A DNA stretch of 64,000 bases, from NCBI RefSeq assembly GCF_000316625.1, contig NC_019676.1, positions 1,227,001 through 1,291,000 on the forward strand, given 5' to 3'. The stretch is from Nostoc sp. PCC 7107. GTDB taxonomy: Bacteria; Cyanobacteriota; Cyanobacteriia; Cyanobacteriales; Nostocaceae. Shown in pieces: positions 26,606 through 35,444 of the stretch (the stretch's first letter is position 1; every line of letters begins with the position of its first letter). Made by a program: the position numbers and the translations under genes. The notes under the pieces are model-generated. The model ran no database searches. It had not been told where the DNA came from and saw only the letters and a list, made by a program, of their open reading frames with translations.

Positions 26606-26821
26606 ATATTTTTGTACAAAAAAATATATTCTGCTAGAGAAAAGCAAAGATTGATTAAACTTAATATTTGTTATAAATTAGCAGCAATAGTTAAAACTTC
26701 CATGATGTATAAAGTGTCTTTTGCAATCAAGTTATATAAATCATTGACAGAGAATTTACATATTAAATAAAATACTGGCAGATGTAGATTATATCTAATA
26801 GCAAAAGTTACGTAAGAGTTT

Positions 26822-26979
26822 ATTTATAAAGTAAAAAAATTCTTGTAGGGTGTGTTATGCGGATATTGTGAGCTAACTAATCACAAAAACTATCTGCGAG
26901 CGCCTAACGCACCATCATCACCTGGCGGTGCATTAGGCTGAAGCCATAACAGACCCTACTTAAGATTTACTTTATAAAT
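26822..26979. mobile_element. MITE-like element, family D
   Basis: 158 bp with long terminal inverted repeats of about 35 bp. The outer 14 bp are identical (ATTTATAAAGTAAA) and an inner block GTAGGGTGTGTTATG matches the complement of CATAACAGACCCTAC with one mismatch. The centre contains CGCCTAACGCACC and GGTGCATTAGGC, a palindrome frequent in cyanobacterial intergenic DNA. It ends 63 bp before the next gene and could supply or disrupt promoter sequence. Confidence 0.65.
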
Positions 26980-27042
26980 CGGATCTAAATTATTTGCTGA
27001 AATAATCACTGCCAGCAAAACAATAGAATTGGGAGAAAATTT

Positions 27043-27399
27043 ATGCAGGCTAAAATTATTGCTACTTTAACAGTTGTAGCAGCTATTGTCAGCTTAACAA
27101 ACTCGGTTTGCGCTCAGTCATTATCTGCGCCTACCGTCAATGAAGAAAGCTATAAAATAACTAGTGATTCTCTAGAAGGAATTGGTACGAGAACAGCAGA
27201 AAGTGACTTTATGAAATTCTTTGAAGGAGGAAATATCAACCGCACCTCCAACAACAACCAAACAAATAAGTCACCTTCTGATGGACTGCACTTTAATCGC
27301 GCGGTCTTACTACCTAGTACTTCCATTTTCTTACAACCGGCGGCGCAGTCGACAGATGGTAATAATGGATTAGAGGTGCAATTAGATTTAGGGAGTTAA
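27043..27399 (+). CDS. Small secreted protein of unknown function
   Basis: 118 residues preceded by GGGAG at a good distance. The first 25 residues form a signal peptide (IIATLTVVAAIVSLTNSVCA, cleavage after CAQS). The mature part is polar, rich in Asn, Ser and Thr, with an NRTSNNNQTNKSPSD linker and no Cys, so it is likely flexible and periplasmic or extracellular. I recognise no domain. It has its own terminator at 27461 and stands upstream of ccmP. Confidence 0.65.
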   Translation: MQAKIIATLTVVAAIVSLTNSVCAQSLSAPTVNEESYKITSDSLEGIGTRTAESDFMKFFEGGNINRTSNNNQTNKSPSDGLHFNRAVLLPSTSIFLQPAAQSTDGNNGLEVQLDLGS

Positions 27400-27460
27400 A
27401 GCTGATCATCTCCTAATAGAGAATATCTCATATATATAGATGAAAATTGCGATAGTTCAA

Positions 27461-27490
27461 AGCCCCAGTTTCTTTTGAGTAGCTGGGGTT
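27461..27490 (+). terminator. Rho-independent terminator
   Basis: AGCCCCAG and CTGGGGTT stem with a 14-base loop, followed by TCTTTGTTTT. It lies 60 bp past the small secreted protein gene and separates it from ccmP. Confidence 0.7.
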
Positions 27491-27602
27491 TCTTTGTTTT
27501 CATACGGAGCATTAAGGTATTGAGCGTGGGTTATGGTAGTTTAAAGTTACAGGCATATTATTGCAATATGTAAACTTTACCTCATGACTGGAGAGCAAAA
27601 CC

Positions 27603-28244
27603 TTGGGTATAGAACTACGCAGTTTCGTATTTCTTGACAGCTTGCAACCTCAACACGCAGCCTATATGGGAACTGTAGCTCAAGGTTTCTTGCCATTACC
27701 AGGAGATACATCACTGTGGATTGAAATCTCTCCTGGTATTGAAATCAATAAAATTACTGATGTAGCGTTGAAAGCTGCCTCTGTGCGTCCCGGAGTCCAA
27801 GTAGTTGAGAGATTATATGGTTTATTAGAAGTTCATTCTGGTTCCCAAGGAGAAACACGCACAGCTGGTCAAGCCATTTTGGATATGTTAGGAGTCAGAC
27901 GAGAAGAATGTCTCAAACCGCGTGTTGTGTCTAGCCAAATCATCCGCAACATCGATGCTTACCAAACACAACTAATAAATCGCACCCGCCGAGGACAGTT
28001 GTTACTAGCGGGACAAACCTTGTATGTATTAGAAGTAGAACCAGCTGCTTACGCCGCATTAGCCGCCAATGAAGCAGAAAAAGCAGCATCAATTAATATT
28101 CTGGAAGTACAAGCTGTAGGTAGTTTTGGCAGGCTGTATTTAGGTGGACAAGAACAGGATATTCTAGCAGGAGCAAGGGGAGCGTTAACCGCGATTGAAA
28201 ATGTAGCTGGCCGGACAAATCCCAATAGTGGCCGCCAGGAGTAA
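27603..28244 (+). CDS. ccmP: Carboxysome shell protein CcmP (tandem BMC domains)
   Basis: 213 residues from TTG 27603, preceded by GGAGAG; the length equals that of known CcmP. Two bacterial microcompartment domains follow each other: residues about 5-100 ([40 protein letters not shown]) and about 108-210 ([43 protein letters not shown]). CcmP forms pseudohexameric trimers, often stacked, with a large gated pore thought to pass metabolites such as 3-phosphoglycerate or RuBP through the beta-carboxysome shell. It is outside a main ccm operon here, as is usual. A pentapeptide-repeat gene follows 10 bp downstream. Confidence 0.93.
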   Translation: MGIELRSFVFLDSLQPQHAAYMGTVAQGFLPLPGDTSLWIEISPGIEINKITDVALKAASVRPGVQVVERLYGLLEVHSGSQGETRTAGQAILDMLGVRREECLKPRVVSSQIIRNIDAYQTQLINRTRRGQLLLAGQTLYVLEVEPAAYAALAANEAEKAASINILEVQAVGSFGRLYLGGQEQDILAGARGALTAIENVAGRTNPNSGRQE

Positions 28245-28254
28245 AGGAGAGAAA

Positions 28255-29055
28255 ATGGCAAATCAAGAGCATCTGGTTGTATTGAAAGCAGGTGCAGTTA
28301 CCTGGAGTGAATGGAGACAGAAAAATCCTCAAATTCAACCAGATCTCAGCGCTGCAAACTTGCAAGGAGAAAATCTCAGAGGAGCTAACCTGCAAAAAGT
28401 CAACTTGACTAAAGCAGATTTGAGCCAGGCTTTATTAGTGCGTGCTAACCTCAACGGTGCAGATTTGAGTGGTGCAAATCTTTATCATGCCAAGCTAATT
28501 GAAGCAAACTTGAGTGCAGCTAACTTGAGTGTGGCTAACTTAAGGGGGGCAACTCTCACACAAGCAGATTTGAGTCATGCCAATTTTATTGGTGCCGACT
28601 TAAGTGAAGCAAATTTGAAAGAAAGTGCGATCGCTAATACTATCCTCATCGGCACAAATCTGCAAGATGCTAACCTCAAGGGCGCTGATTTAGGTGCAGC
28701 CAAACTCATTCGTGCTAACCTAGCTTATGCAAACTTAATAGAAGCCAACTTGATTGCATCTGACCTCAGCAAAGCCAACCTCTACAAAGCAGATTTAATT
28801 GGGGCTTACCTCTACCAAACAAATTTAAGCAATGCTAATCTCAGCTATGCTTACCTAAGTAGCGCATATATGCCGCAAGCAAATCTCAGTGAAGCTGACT
28901 TGACAGGCGCAAACTTGAGTTATGCTCACCTTCAAGGAGCCAACTTGGCAGGTGCTAACTTGAATGGCGCTAACCTAACTGGGACTAAACTCCGAGGCGC
29001 TAACCTCATCGGTGCAAATCTGGAGAATGCAATTATACCTGATGTATGTCATTAA
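28255..29055 (+). CDS. Pentapeptide-repeat protein
   Basis: 266 residues from ATG 28255, chosen because AAGGAGAG sits eight bases upstream; the earlier in-frame start would overlap ccmP. A short N-terminal region (LVVLKAGAVTWSEWRQKNPQ) leads into about 45 tandem pentapeptides of the A(D/N)LxX type running to the C-terminus, which fold as a right-handed quadrilateral beta helix. No membrane span or catalytic motif is seen. The role of most such proteins in cyanobacteria is unknown. The 10-bp gap to ccmP suggests one operon, so a scaffold or interaction role in CO2 concentration is possible but unproven. Confidence 0.9.
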   Translation: MANQEHLVVLKAGAVTWSEWRQKNPQIQPDLSAANLQGENLRGANLQKVNLTKADLSQALLVRANLNGADLSGANLYHAKLIEANLSAANLSVANLRGATLTQADLSHANFIGADLSEANLKESAIANTILIGTNLQDANLKGADLGAAKLIRANLAYANLIEANLIASDLSKANLYKADLIGAYLYQTNLSNANLSYAYLSSAYMPQANLSEADLTGANLSYAHLQGANLAGANLNGANLTGTKLRGANLIGANLENAIIPDVCH

Positions 29056-29309
29056 TAGAACTTACGCGCATAACAGCATACAGGTAACAAACTTCCGCCA
29101 TAAGCGTCAGCCGAACGGTGATAGAATTGACTTAGAAACTGATTGTGCTTGATTAATGTCGTAAAGACAGAGCATTTTTATGTAGCTGATTTAATAAATG
29201 CGATCGCTTCTGAGTTAAATAACTGGAAAACCGTCTCAGAAAGTACTCTTGCGACTAACTAAATTTTGATATCCTCCTGCTAACAACGAAAATGTTGTCA
29301 GGTAGATTA

Positions 29310-30011
29310 ATGACGCGAATTAATGGATTTCTTGGTCGCCGGAATTTTTTGAGGTTTGCGGGTACAGGTAGTTTAGCGATCGCTGCTACAGCTATTGGTG
29401 GTAGTTTAGCAGATAGTATCCAGGCTGATGTCAATCCAGCTAACCCTAATCCAGTTAACCCAACTCAAGCTTTAAAACTTTTGCTGGATGGGAATCAACG
29501 ATTTATCCAATACAAACGCCAATATCCCCATCAATCATTAGCACGTTTACAATTAGTAGCCAAAGCCCAGTACCCTTTTGCAGCTATTTTAGGTTGTGCT
29601 GACTCTAGAGTTCCAGCGGAAATTATTTTCGATCAAGGATTAGGAGATTTATTTGTGGTGCGAGTCGCTGGTAATGTCGCCAGTGATATAGTTATTGGTA
29701 GTTTGGAATATACTACAGCTGTATTAGGTACACAGCTAATTGTTGTGTTGGGTCATACAAAATGCGGTGCTGTTGCCGCAGCCATCAAAAACGAACCTAT
29801 GCCTGGAATGATTGGGCATGTAGCAGAAAGCATCAAACCTGCGTTAACCAACTTAAATTCCACGGATGCAGTAATTGCCAATGTACAGTATCAGGCAAAG
29901 AAATTACAACAACATTCAAAAATGTTAAGTCAAATGTTGCAAGCAGGCAAAATCAAAATTATTGGTGCTTGCTACGATATTGATACTGGCAAAATTAATC
30001 TCATTCCTTAA
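29310..30011 (+). CDS. Exported beta-carbonic anhydrase, copy 1 (EcaB-like)
   Basis: 233 residues. ATG 29310 is chosen over 29292 because AGGTAG upstream and the MxRINGF start match copy 2. A twin-arginine signal (GRRNFLRFAG followed by a hydrophobic run) directs folded export to the periplasm or thylakoid lumen. Zinc and active-site residues of beta-carbonic anhydrases are present: Cys96-Asp98-Arg100 (CADSR), His149 and Cys152 (GHTKCG). It interconverts CO2 and bicarbonate and resembles EcaB of Synechocystis. It lies just downstream of ccmP and the pentapeptide gene on the same strand, consistent with carbon acquisition. Confidence 0.9.
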   Translation: MTRINGFLGRRNFLRFAGTGSLAIAATAIGGSLADSIQADVNPANPNPVNPTQALKLLLDGNQRFIQYKRQYPHQSLARLQLVAKAQYPFAAILGCADSRVPAEIIFDQGLGDLFVVRVAGNVASDIVIGSLEYTTAVLGTQLIVVLGHTKCGAVAAAIKNEPMPGMIGHVAESIKPALTNLNSTDAVIANVQYQAKKLQQHSKMLSQMLQAGKIKIIGACYDIDTGKINLIP

Positions 30012-30065
30012 TTTATAGCTGTATGTAGCAAGCCGATTTAATTGGTGAAAATTGAGACACTCAGA

Positions 30066-30092
30066 ACCCCGACTTTTTCAAAAAGTCGGGGT
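30066..30092 (+). terminator. Terminator between the two carbonic anhydrase genes
   Basis: Perfect 11-bp or longer stem ACCCCGACTTTTT with its complement AAAAAGTCGGGGT, 54 bp past the stop of copy 1. It implies that the second anhydrase has its own promoter in the AT-rich 310 bp that follow. No other feature is seen in that gap apart from one HIP1 site near 30322. Confidence 0.7.
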
Positions 30093-30405
30093 GCTTGTGA
30101 TTGAATAATATTTAAGAATACTATAAACCTTACTTATTGCTTTTATGTAAAGAAAATTAACCATAGACTACCACCACACTTAACCATATTATTTTTATAT
30201 GTAAATTAAATTCAACTGAGATACATGACTCTGATATATTTCAGTTGATGATAAAGATTGAAAATTACTAAGTTAAATCAATTAATTTATCTTTACCTGA
30301 AGGACACAATATGCTGCAAGCGATCGCATTTTCAGGCAGAAGATTCAATTGGATTGTGAGTAAACCAACTTAGAAAAAATACACTTTTGGGAGTGAGGTA
30401 GATTA

Positions 30406-31140
30406 ATGAGCAGAATTAATGGATTTGTTGGACGGCGAAATTTTTTGAAATTAGCTGGTGTCGGTAGTGTTGCTGTTGGTGCGAGTGCTACTAGTAGTGT
30501 AGTTTTGCAGTCAGAACAAGCAGTTGCTCAAAAACCATTGAATTCTGAACCAAAACCTCAACTCAAAGACCCTCAAGAGGCTTTAAAAAGGTTGATAGAA
30601 GGTAATCAAAGATTTATAGAAGAAAAACGTCTTAACCCAAATCAGTCAAGATTACGTTTACAAGAAACCTCTCTAGGTCAATATCCGTTTGCAGCAATAC
30701 TGGGCTGTGCAGATTCTAGAGTTCCAGCTGAAATAGTATTTGATCAAGGATTAGGAGACTTATTTGTCGTCCGGTTAGCTGGTAATGTGGTGAGTCAAGA
30801 GGGTGTTGGTAGTCTAGAATTTGCTACTGTGATATTAGGTGCGCCATTAATTGTGGTTCTTGGTCATACAAAATGTGGTGCGGTTTCAGCAGCGGTCAAA
30901 GGAGAACCGCTTCCTGGAAGAATCGGAATCTTTGTTGAAGAAATTAAACCAGCTGTAGAACTTGTGAGAGATAAGACAGGTAGTTTAGAAGATAATTCCA
31001 TTATCTCTAATGTTAAATATCAAGTCAGAAGATTAGAAGAAAGCTCAACGATTTTAAGCAAACTTATCAAAGAAAACAAATTAAAAATTGCTGGCGGTCG
31101 TTATGACGTAGCAACAGGGAAAGTCACATTTGTAGCTTAA
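30406..31140 (+). CDS. Exported beta-carbonic anhydrase, copy 2 (EcaB-like)
   Basis: 244 residues, a paralogue of the gene 394 bp upstream. A GAGGTAG precedes ATG 30406. The twin-arginine signal reads GRRNFLKLAG. Active-site residues are Cys101 (CADSR), His154 and Cys157 (GHTKCG). Compared with copy 1 it has a few extra residues before the catalytic domain and in the helical loop GIFVEEIKPAVELVRD. Both copies keep all ligands, so both should be active. Separate regulation is likely given the terminator between them. Confidence 0.9.
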   Translation: MSRINGFVGRRNFLKLAGVGSVAVGASATSSVVLQSEQAVAQKPLNSEPKPQLKDPQEALKRLIEGNQRFIEEKRLNPNQSRLRLQETSLGQYPFAAILGCADSRVPAEIVFDQGLGDLFVVRLAGNVVSQEGVGSLEFATVILGAPLIVVLGHTKCGAVSAAVKGEPLPGRIGIFVEEIKPAVELVRDKTGSLEDNSIISNVKYQVRRLEESSTILSKLIKENKLKIAGGRYDVATGKVTFVA

Positions 31141-31294
31141 TTTAATCGCCAAACTTTAATCAAGTCAGATTTTGTTAGTAGTGCATGGTAATGATAAAAT
31201 AAGCAAGAGTAGTTCAAGATAAGAGCTATGTACTACTACCAAAACGATAATGCTATAGATATCGTTAAATATGCTTCTGAATTCTTATTCAATC

Positions 31295-31390
31295 ATGACT
31301 AATTTTATACGTCTAGAAGCATTAGGAGAAGCGTTATTAGATTTTTCGACACTGGCGGATTTAGAAGCTTGGTTAAGCCAACCAAGTTGA
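31295..31390 (+). pseudogene. C-terminal remnant of a DUF4351 / Rpn-family nuclease
   Basis: A 31-codon frame encodes RLEALGEALLDFSTLADLEAWL, which is the typical C-terminal DUF4351 motif of cyanobacterial Rpn-type transposase-related nucleases. The catalytic part upstream is missing; the preceding 150 bp contain no related frame. It ends 18 bp before the end of the convergent kinase gene. Confidence 0.6.
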
Positions 31391-31407
31391 TGAAATATCG
31401 CCATTCT

Positions 31408-33423
31408 CTACTGTGATATTGGCCAAATTTTAATAATATTCTCCGCACTACCGCCACTAGCGATCGCTTGACCATCTGCACTAATAGCAACAGAATAAAT
31501 ATAGCCAGAATCACGTTTTAATGTGCGAATTTCTTGACCAGTCGTGGGATTCCACAATTTAATCGTATTATCACTACTACCACTTGCCAAAATAATACCG
31601 TTGGTAGTTTTTCTATAAGCGACAGAATTTACTTTATCAGAATGCTGTCTTAGAGTGCGAATTGTCTCACCTGTCGCTAAATTCCAGAGTTTAATAGTTT
31701 TATCTTTACTACCACTCGCCAAAGTTTTGCCATCGGGACTGAAGGCGAGAGAAAGTACTAATTCTGAATGGCCTTCAAGAGTGCGAATTTGTTTCCCAGT
31801 TGCCACATTCCAGAGTTTAATAGTTTTATCCCAACTACCACTAGCCAGAGTTTTGCCATCGGGACTGAAGGCTATGGTTGCAACAGCTTGGCTATGTCCT
31901 CTAAAAGTGCGAATTAACTTACCAGTTGTCAGGTTCCAGAGTTTGATTGTTTTATCTAAGCTACCACTAGCCAAGGTTTGACCATCGGGACTAAAAGCTA
32001 CAGTCGCCACTCCGTCAGTATGTCCGGTGAGTGTGCGAATTTCTTCAGTTGTGGCTAGATTCCACAGTTTAATTGTTTTATCTGCACTACCACTAGCGAG
32101 AATTTTACCATCAGGATGGAATGCGATCGCCCAAATCCATTTCAAGTGTCCTTTGAGGGTTTGAAGTTCTGTTCCCGTCCCTAGATTCCACAGTTTAATT
32201 GTCTTATCATCGCTACCACTAGCCAAAATTTGCCCATTGGGTGCAAAAGCGACAGAATTAACATCACTCGCATGTCCCCTGAAAGTTTGAGGTTGCGCTG
32301 CACTTTCTGAGACTTCGGTAGTATTAAGCTTAGGGAATGACTGAAAATACCAAATTCCGCCTAATCCCAAAAGTATCATGACAACATTCACCAGCAATAA
32401 TTTTTGCAAGTTGTCATTGAGTTTGAGTGCAAATAACCGCTGATGAGTTCCTGGAACTGTGAGTAAAGTTGGCGCTGCTGTCAATAAGCTGGTTGATGTT
32501 GGAGATGCTAAAGACTGTTTTTTCAAATCTTGGATAACTTGATCTGCTACTTGATAACGTTGGCAGATATCTGTAGTTAGCAGTTTATCCAAAACTTTAC
32601 CTAACTTTGAGCCTATGGTGATCCTACCTCTATCTGTACTTGGTAGATATCGTCGCCAATATTTCACCCAACTATAGCCTTGCTGCATCCATAATTTTGA
32701 TGGTGCATTTCTCGTCAGTAAATAAAAGCAAGTGACACCTAAACTATATAAATCACTGGCTGGGAAAGCTTGACCATCCTGCATTTGTTCGATAGGGGTA
32801 TAACCATGTGAGCCGATGGTTGTACCTAGTTTAGTTTGAACTGTGGCTGTTAATTGCTTAGATGCACCAAAATCAATTAATACTAGTTTGTCATCACTGC
32901 GACGACGAATAATATTTTGTGGTTTAATATCTCGATGAATTACGCCGCGATCGTGAATAAATTTTAGTACAGGCAGTAAATCAAGTAAAACTCTCATAAC
33001 TTGAGTTTCGTTATAAGTTACTCCTTGCCGTAATTCCTGTAGCAAATTTTGTCCATCTATAAATTGTTGAACTAAAAATAAATAATTATCTTGCTCAAAA
33101 TAAGCTAATAATGCAGGTATTTGTGGATGTTCTCCTAAATGTTGCAATCGTTGCGCTTCGTCTTGAAATAATTTAATTGCTTTCTTGATTGCAGCAGCTT
33201 CTTGAACTTTGGGTGCAAATTGTTTAACTACACACCATTCATTCAGTTTATCTGCATCTTCCGCAAGATAGGTTCTGCCAAATCCGCCTTCATCTGATAG
33301 TACTTTAATGACACGATAATGCCCTCTTAATAATCTTACTAATGGTGTATTGCAATTTTGACAATACTGGTTTTCATCAGAATTTAAAGGCTCAGGGCAA
33401 TCGGGATTCAAGCAGCAGACCAT
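31408..33423 (-). CDS. Ser/Thr protein kinase with zinc ribbon and WD40 propeller
   Basis: 671 residues in three parts. Residues 1-30 hold a zinc ribbon (Cys4, Cys9, Cys21, Cys24). The Hanks-type kinase domain spans about 36-300, with glycine loop DEGGFGRTY, Lys67, HRDIKPQN and DFGASK, so it should be active. A hydrophobic span near residues 340-358 (LLLVNVVMILLGLGGIWYF) places the C-terminus outside the cytoplasm. Seven WD40 repeats (GHxxxVxxVAFSPDGxxLASGSxDKTIKLWN) fill residues about 380-671 and make a complete propeller. The layout suggests signal sensing or scaffolding by the propeller and kinase output inside. Targets are unknown. It is monocistronic and faces the anhydrase genes. Confidence 0.92.
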   Translation of the reverse strand: MVCCLNPDCPEPLNSDENQYCQNCNTPLVRLLRGHYRVIKVLSDEGGFGRTYLAEDADKLNEWCVVKQFAPKVQEAAAIKKAIKLFQDEAQRLQHLGEHPQIPALLAYFEQDNYLFLVQQFIDGQNLLQELRQGVTYNETQVMRVLLDLLPVLKFIHDRGVIHRDIKPQNIIRRRSDDKLVLIDFGASKQLTATVQTKLGTTIGSHGYTPIEQMQDGQAFPASDLYSLGVTCFYLLTRNAPSKLWMQQGYSWVKYWRRYLPSTDRGRITIGSKLGKVLDKLLTTDICQRYQVADQVIQDLKKQSLASPTSTSLLTAAPTLLTVPGTHQRLFALKLNDNLQKLLLVNVVMILLGLGGIWYFQSFPKLNTTEVSESAAQPQTFRGHASDVNSVAFAPNGQILASGSDDKTIKLWNLGTGTELQTLKGHLKWIWAIAFHPDGKILASGSADKTIKLWNLATTEEIRTLTGHTDGVATVAFSPDGQTLASGSLDKTIKLWNLTTGKLIRTFRGHSQAVATIAFSPDGKTLASGSWDKTIKLWNVATGKQIRTLEGHSELVLSLAFSPDGKTLASGSKDKTIKLWNLATGETIRTLRQHSDKVNSVAYRKTTNGIILASGSSDNTIKLWNPTTGQEIRTLKRDSGYIYSVAISADGQAIASGGSAENIIKIWPISQ

Positions 33424-33762
33424 ACTGGGAATCCATTTTCTGTTTATATATATGTTAGTTGATGACGTATAATTTTGCTATGAAGCTGCTAGAATTTTCC
33501 TAGTAGCTGAGTTATTAATATACACTTATATTAGTAATTATGAATTAATAATACCGTAATTTTATTGATTATTGGTATTATTTTAAGTAGCGTTTATCAT
33601 TTGTAATGTCTCAATTATATGTTCTCCATACATAACAAAAGCAGTGCTGAGTAATAATTGTGGCAAAAAATCTTAGTTATTTTTTAGCATTATTATTCAT
33701 TCAATGAAAATATCTATCTACAGGTAGAAAAAATCACAGAGAATTATCAAGAGGAGTGAACT
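33424..33762. other. AT-rich divergent promoter region
   Basis: 339 bp, very AT-rich, between the divergent kinase and PPC-protein genes. Contains no open frame or strong hairpin. AGGAG just before 33763 is the ribosome site of the downstream gene. Confidence 0.4.
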
Positions 33763-34986
33763 ATGGCAGTAAAATATAATCAGCAATCTCCCTTGCGGAT
33801 GAAATTGAATTTACTTGCTGCTATTAGTAGTTTAGCGATCGCCAGCCATATCCTACCAATCAGCGCTTTAGAAATACCCTCACTCACTAGACAATTTCAA
33901 CTTGCGAAAACCCCAGATGAACGCCAACCAGAAGCAGTACAACAAGGTATTGAGCAAATTCCCGCTGCGGAACCGCCAGTAAGTCCAAAACCAAATAAAT
34001 CTATTGATTCACCTTTACCACCGCGTGTCCCACCTGAAGACACCAACCCAAATCCCCAACCAGCACCATCTCCCCAAGGAGAAACTAACCCAACTCCGCA
34101 ACCATCGCCTGCTAACTCTACTCCTAGACAAACTAATCCAACTCCGCAACCATCAACTCCCAGACAAACTAATCCCACACCGCAACCATCACAAAATCGT
34201 TCTACATCTACAACTCCAGGACAAAGACAAACACCAAATAATTCAGGTAGAACCAGAAACCAAAAACCGAGAGGTGTAGCTGCTGCATCCTCTAGAACAC
34301 CTGCTTATAAAAAAATCAACTTTGTCGATATTGCTTTCGGGATTTTGGATAAAAAAGATTTTCAAGCTCAAGGTAGACCATATCATTTCTACCAATTTGA
34401 GGGTAGAGAAAATCAACTGATTCAAATTCGGCTATTGGGTAGTGCAGATCAAAGACGTTCTAACAATTTAAGTTTACGTCCTTATATGTTTCTCCTCGAC
34501 CCCAATAATAACGTCATCCTCAAACGAGGCGGTGGAGAAACAGATAGAGATGCTTTTATCTTTGCGCGATTACCTGTAGCGGGTACATATACAATAGCAG
34601 TCACTAGTCAAAACCCAGGTGATACAGGCCGTTATAGTCTTGCTATCCGAGACGATAGAGCCAGCTATATTTTAGATGAATCTGGAGAACTGAGTCAGCA
34701 AAACTTAGTCTTCAAACAAAATGGTACACCCTATAATGTGACACAATTTCAAGGCACAAAAAATCAACTGGTGAGTATTCGTGTAGATAGTGTGAATGAA
34801 GAGTTCTCACCTTATATAGTTTTACTTAATTCTCAAGGACAGAGAATTGCTGCTAATAGCGATCGCGATGGTAAATATAGCGCCCTTATTGACCGAGCGA
34901 GATTATCCGAAGATGGTATTTATTATATAGTTGTGACCTCTAGTAATCCAACCCAACGCGGTAATTACCGATTAACTTTGTTTTAA
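33763..34986 (+). CDS. Secreted proline-rich protein with two PPC-like domains
   Basis: 407 residues preceded by AAGAGGAG. A signal peptide occupies about residues 13-36 (LNLLAAISSLAIASHILPIS). Residues about 60-180 are a Pro/Thr/Gln/Asn linker with repeats of TNPTPQPS, likely extended and wall-spanning. Two similar beta-sandwich domains of the bacterial pre-peptidase C-terminal type follow at about 195-300 and 310-407, each with a YxFYQFEG or YNVTQFQGTKNQL strand, a LLDPNNN/LLNSQGQ turn and a GxYxIAVTSxNPxxxGxYxL ending. No protease domain is attached. The probable role is binding or surface display in the envelope. Confidence 0.8.
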   Translation: MAVKYNQQSPLRMKLNLLAAISSLAIASHILPISALEIPSLTRQFQLAKTPDERQPEAVQQGIEQIPAAEPPVSPKPNKSIDSPLPPRVPPEDTNPNPQPAPSPQGETNPTPQPSPANSTPRQTNPTPQPSTPRQTNPTPQPSQNRSTSTTPGQRQTPNNSGRTRNQKPRGVAAASSRTPAYKKINFVDIAFGILDKKDFQAQGRPYHFYQFEGRENQLIQIRLLGSADQRRSNNLSLRPYMFLLDPNNNVILKRGGGETDRDAFIFARLPVAGTYTIAVTSQNPGDTGRYSLAIRDDRASYILDESGELSQQNLVFKQNGTPYNVTQFQGTKNQLVSIRVDSVNEEFSPYIVLLNSQGQRIAANSDRDGKYSALIDRARLSEDGIYYIVVTSSNPTQRGNYRLTLF

Positions 34987-35084
34987 AATCGGGTACAAAT
35001 TAATCAAGCGAACTGTAGTACCTTGCGGGAAAGGGAACCTACGCTTCTACAAGTTTTGGCGAATGTATATATCTTGACAAGCAT

Positions 35085-35179
35085 AGAACTTACGCAAAAT
35101 ACCTCTCAAACTCTCATTTCTCCGTGACCTCTGCGTCTTTGTGGTTCGATTTTCCGTAGCCTGTGTGTGCGTAAGTCCT
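35085..35179. mobile_element. MITE-like element, family C copy 1
   Basis: 95 bp with terminal inverted repeats AGAACTTACGCA and TGCGTAAGTCCT. Its reverse complement is nearly identical to the element at 44649-44739, including GAAAATCGAACCACA and GACGCAGAGG blocks. It lies in a 458-bp gap before the polysaccharide export genes; the rest of the gap is AT-rich, with no gene I can support. Confidence 0.7.
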
Positions 35180-35444
35180 GAAGCAAAATAATCAGGCAAT
35201 ATCAATATATTGTCAAAATATTGTCAAAAATTCTATTGAGAAATATATCTACATATTCAAATGTATTGATTTATAGACAGTTTTAAAACATAATTTTCTA
35301 CTATGCGCTCGTTGTTCTTGTAAAACTTGAGACTAACTAGCAAATTTGCTTCATTAAAAATCTCTCGTGTAGGTAAAGTATTATACATTCTAATTGCTGG
35401 CGCTGTTTATTTCTCTGCTTTATTTTTGGTGTGGGTGCTTCAAG

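Larger units (their letters stand above)
25706..26821. other. Long non-coding stretch
   Basis: About 1.1 kb without a supportable gene. The left part carries the MFS promoter. It then holds an inverted repeat at 26168-26242, a G/A-rich stretch near 26330-26420 with several short inverted repeats, a HIP1 site near 26523 and an orphan terminator-like hairpin at 26581-26605. The stretch is AT-rich and broken by stops in all frames. An untranslated RNA is possible. Confidence 0.45.

Noticed and set aside
31655-31981. 108-codon plus-strand frame opposite the WD40 kinase
   Set aside because: Its repetitive sequence only mirrors the WD40 repeats on the other strand.
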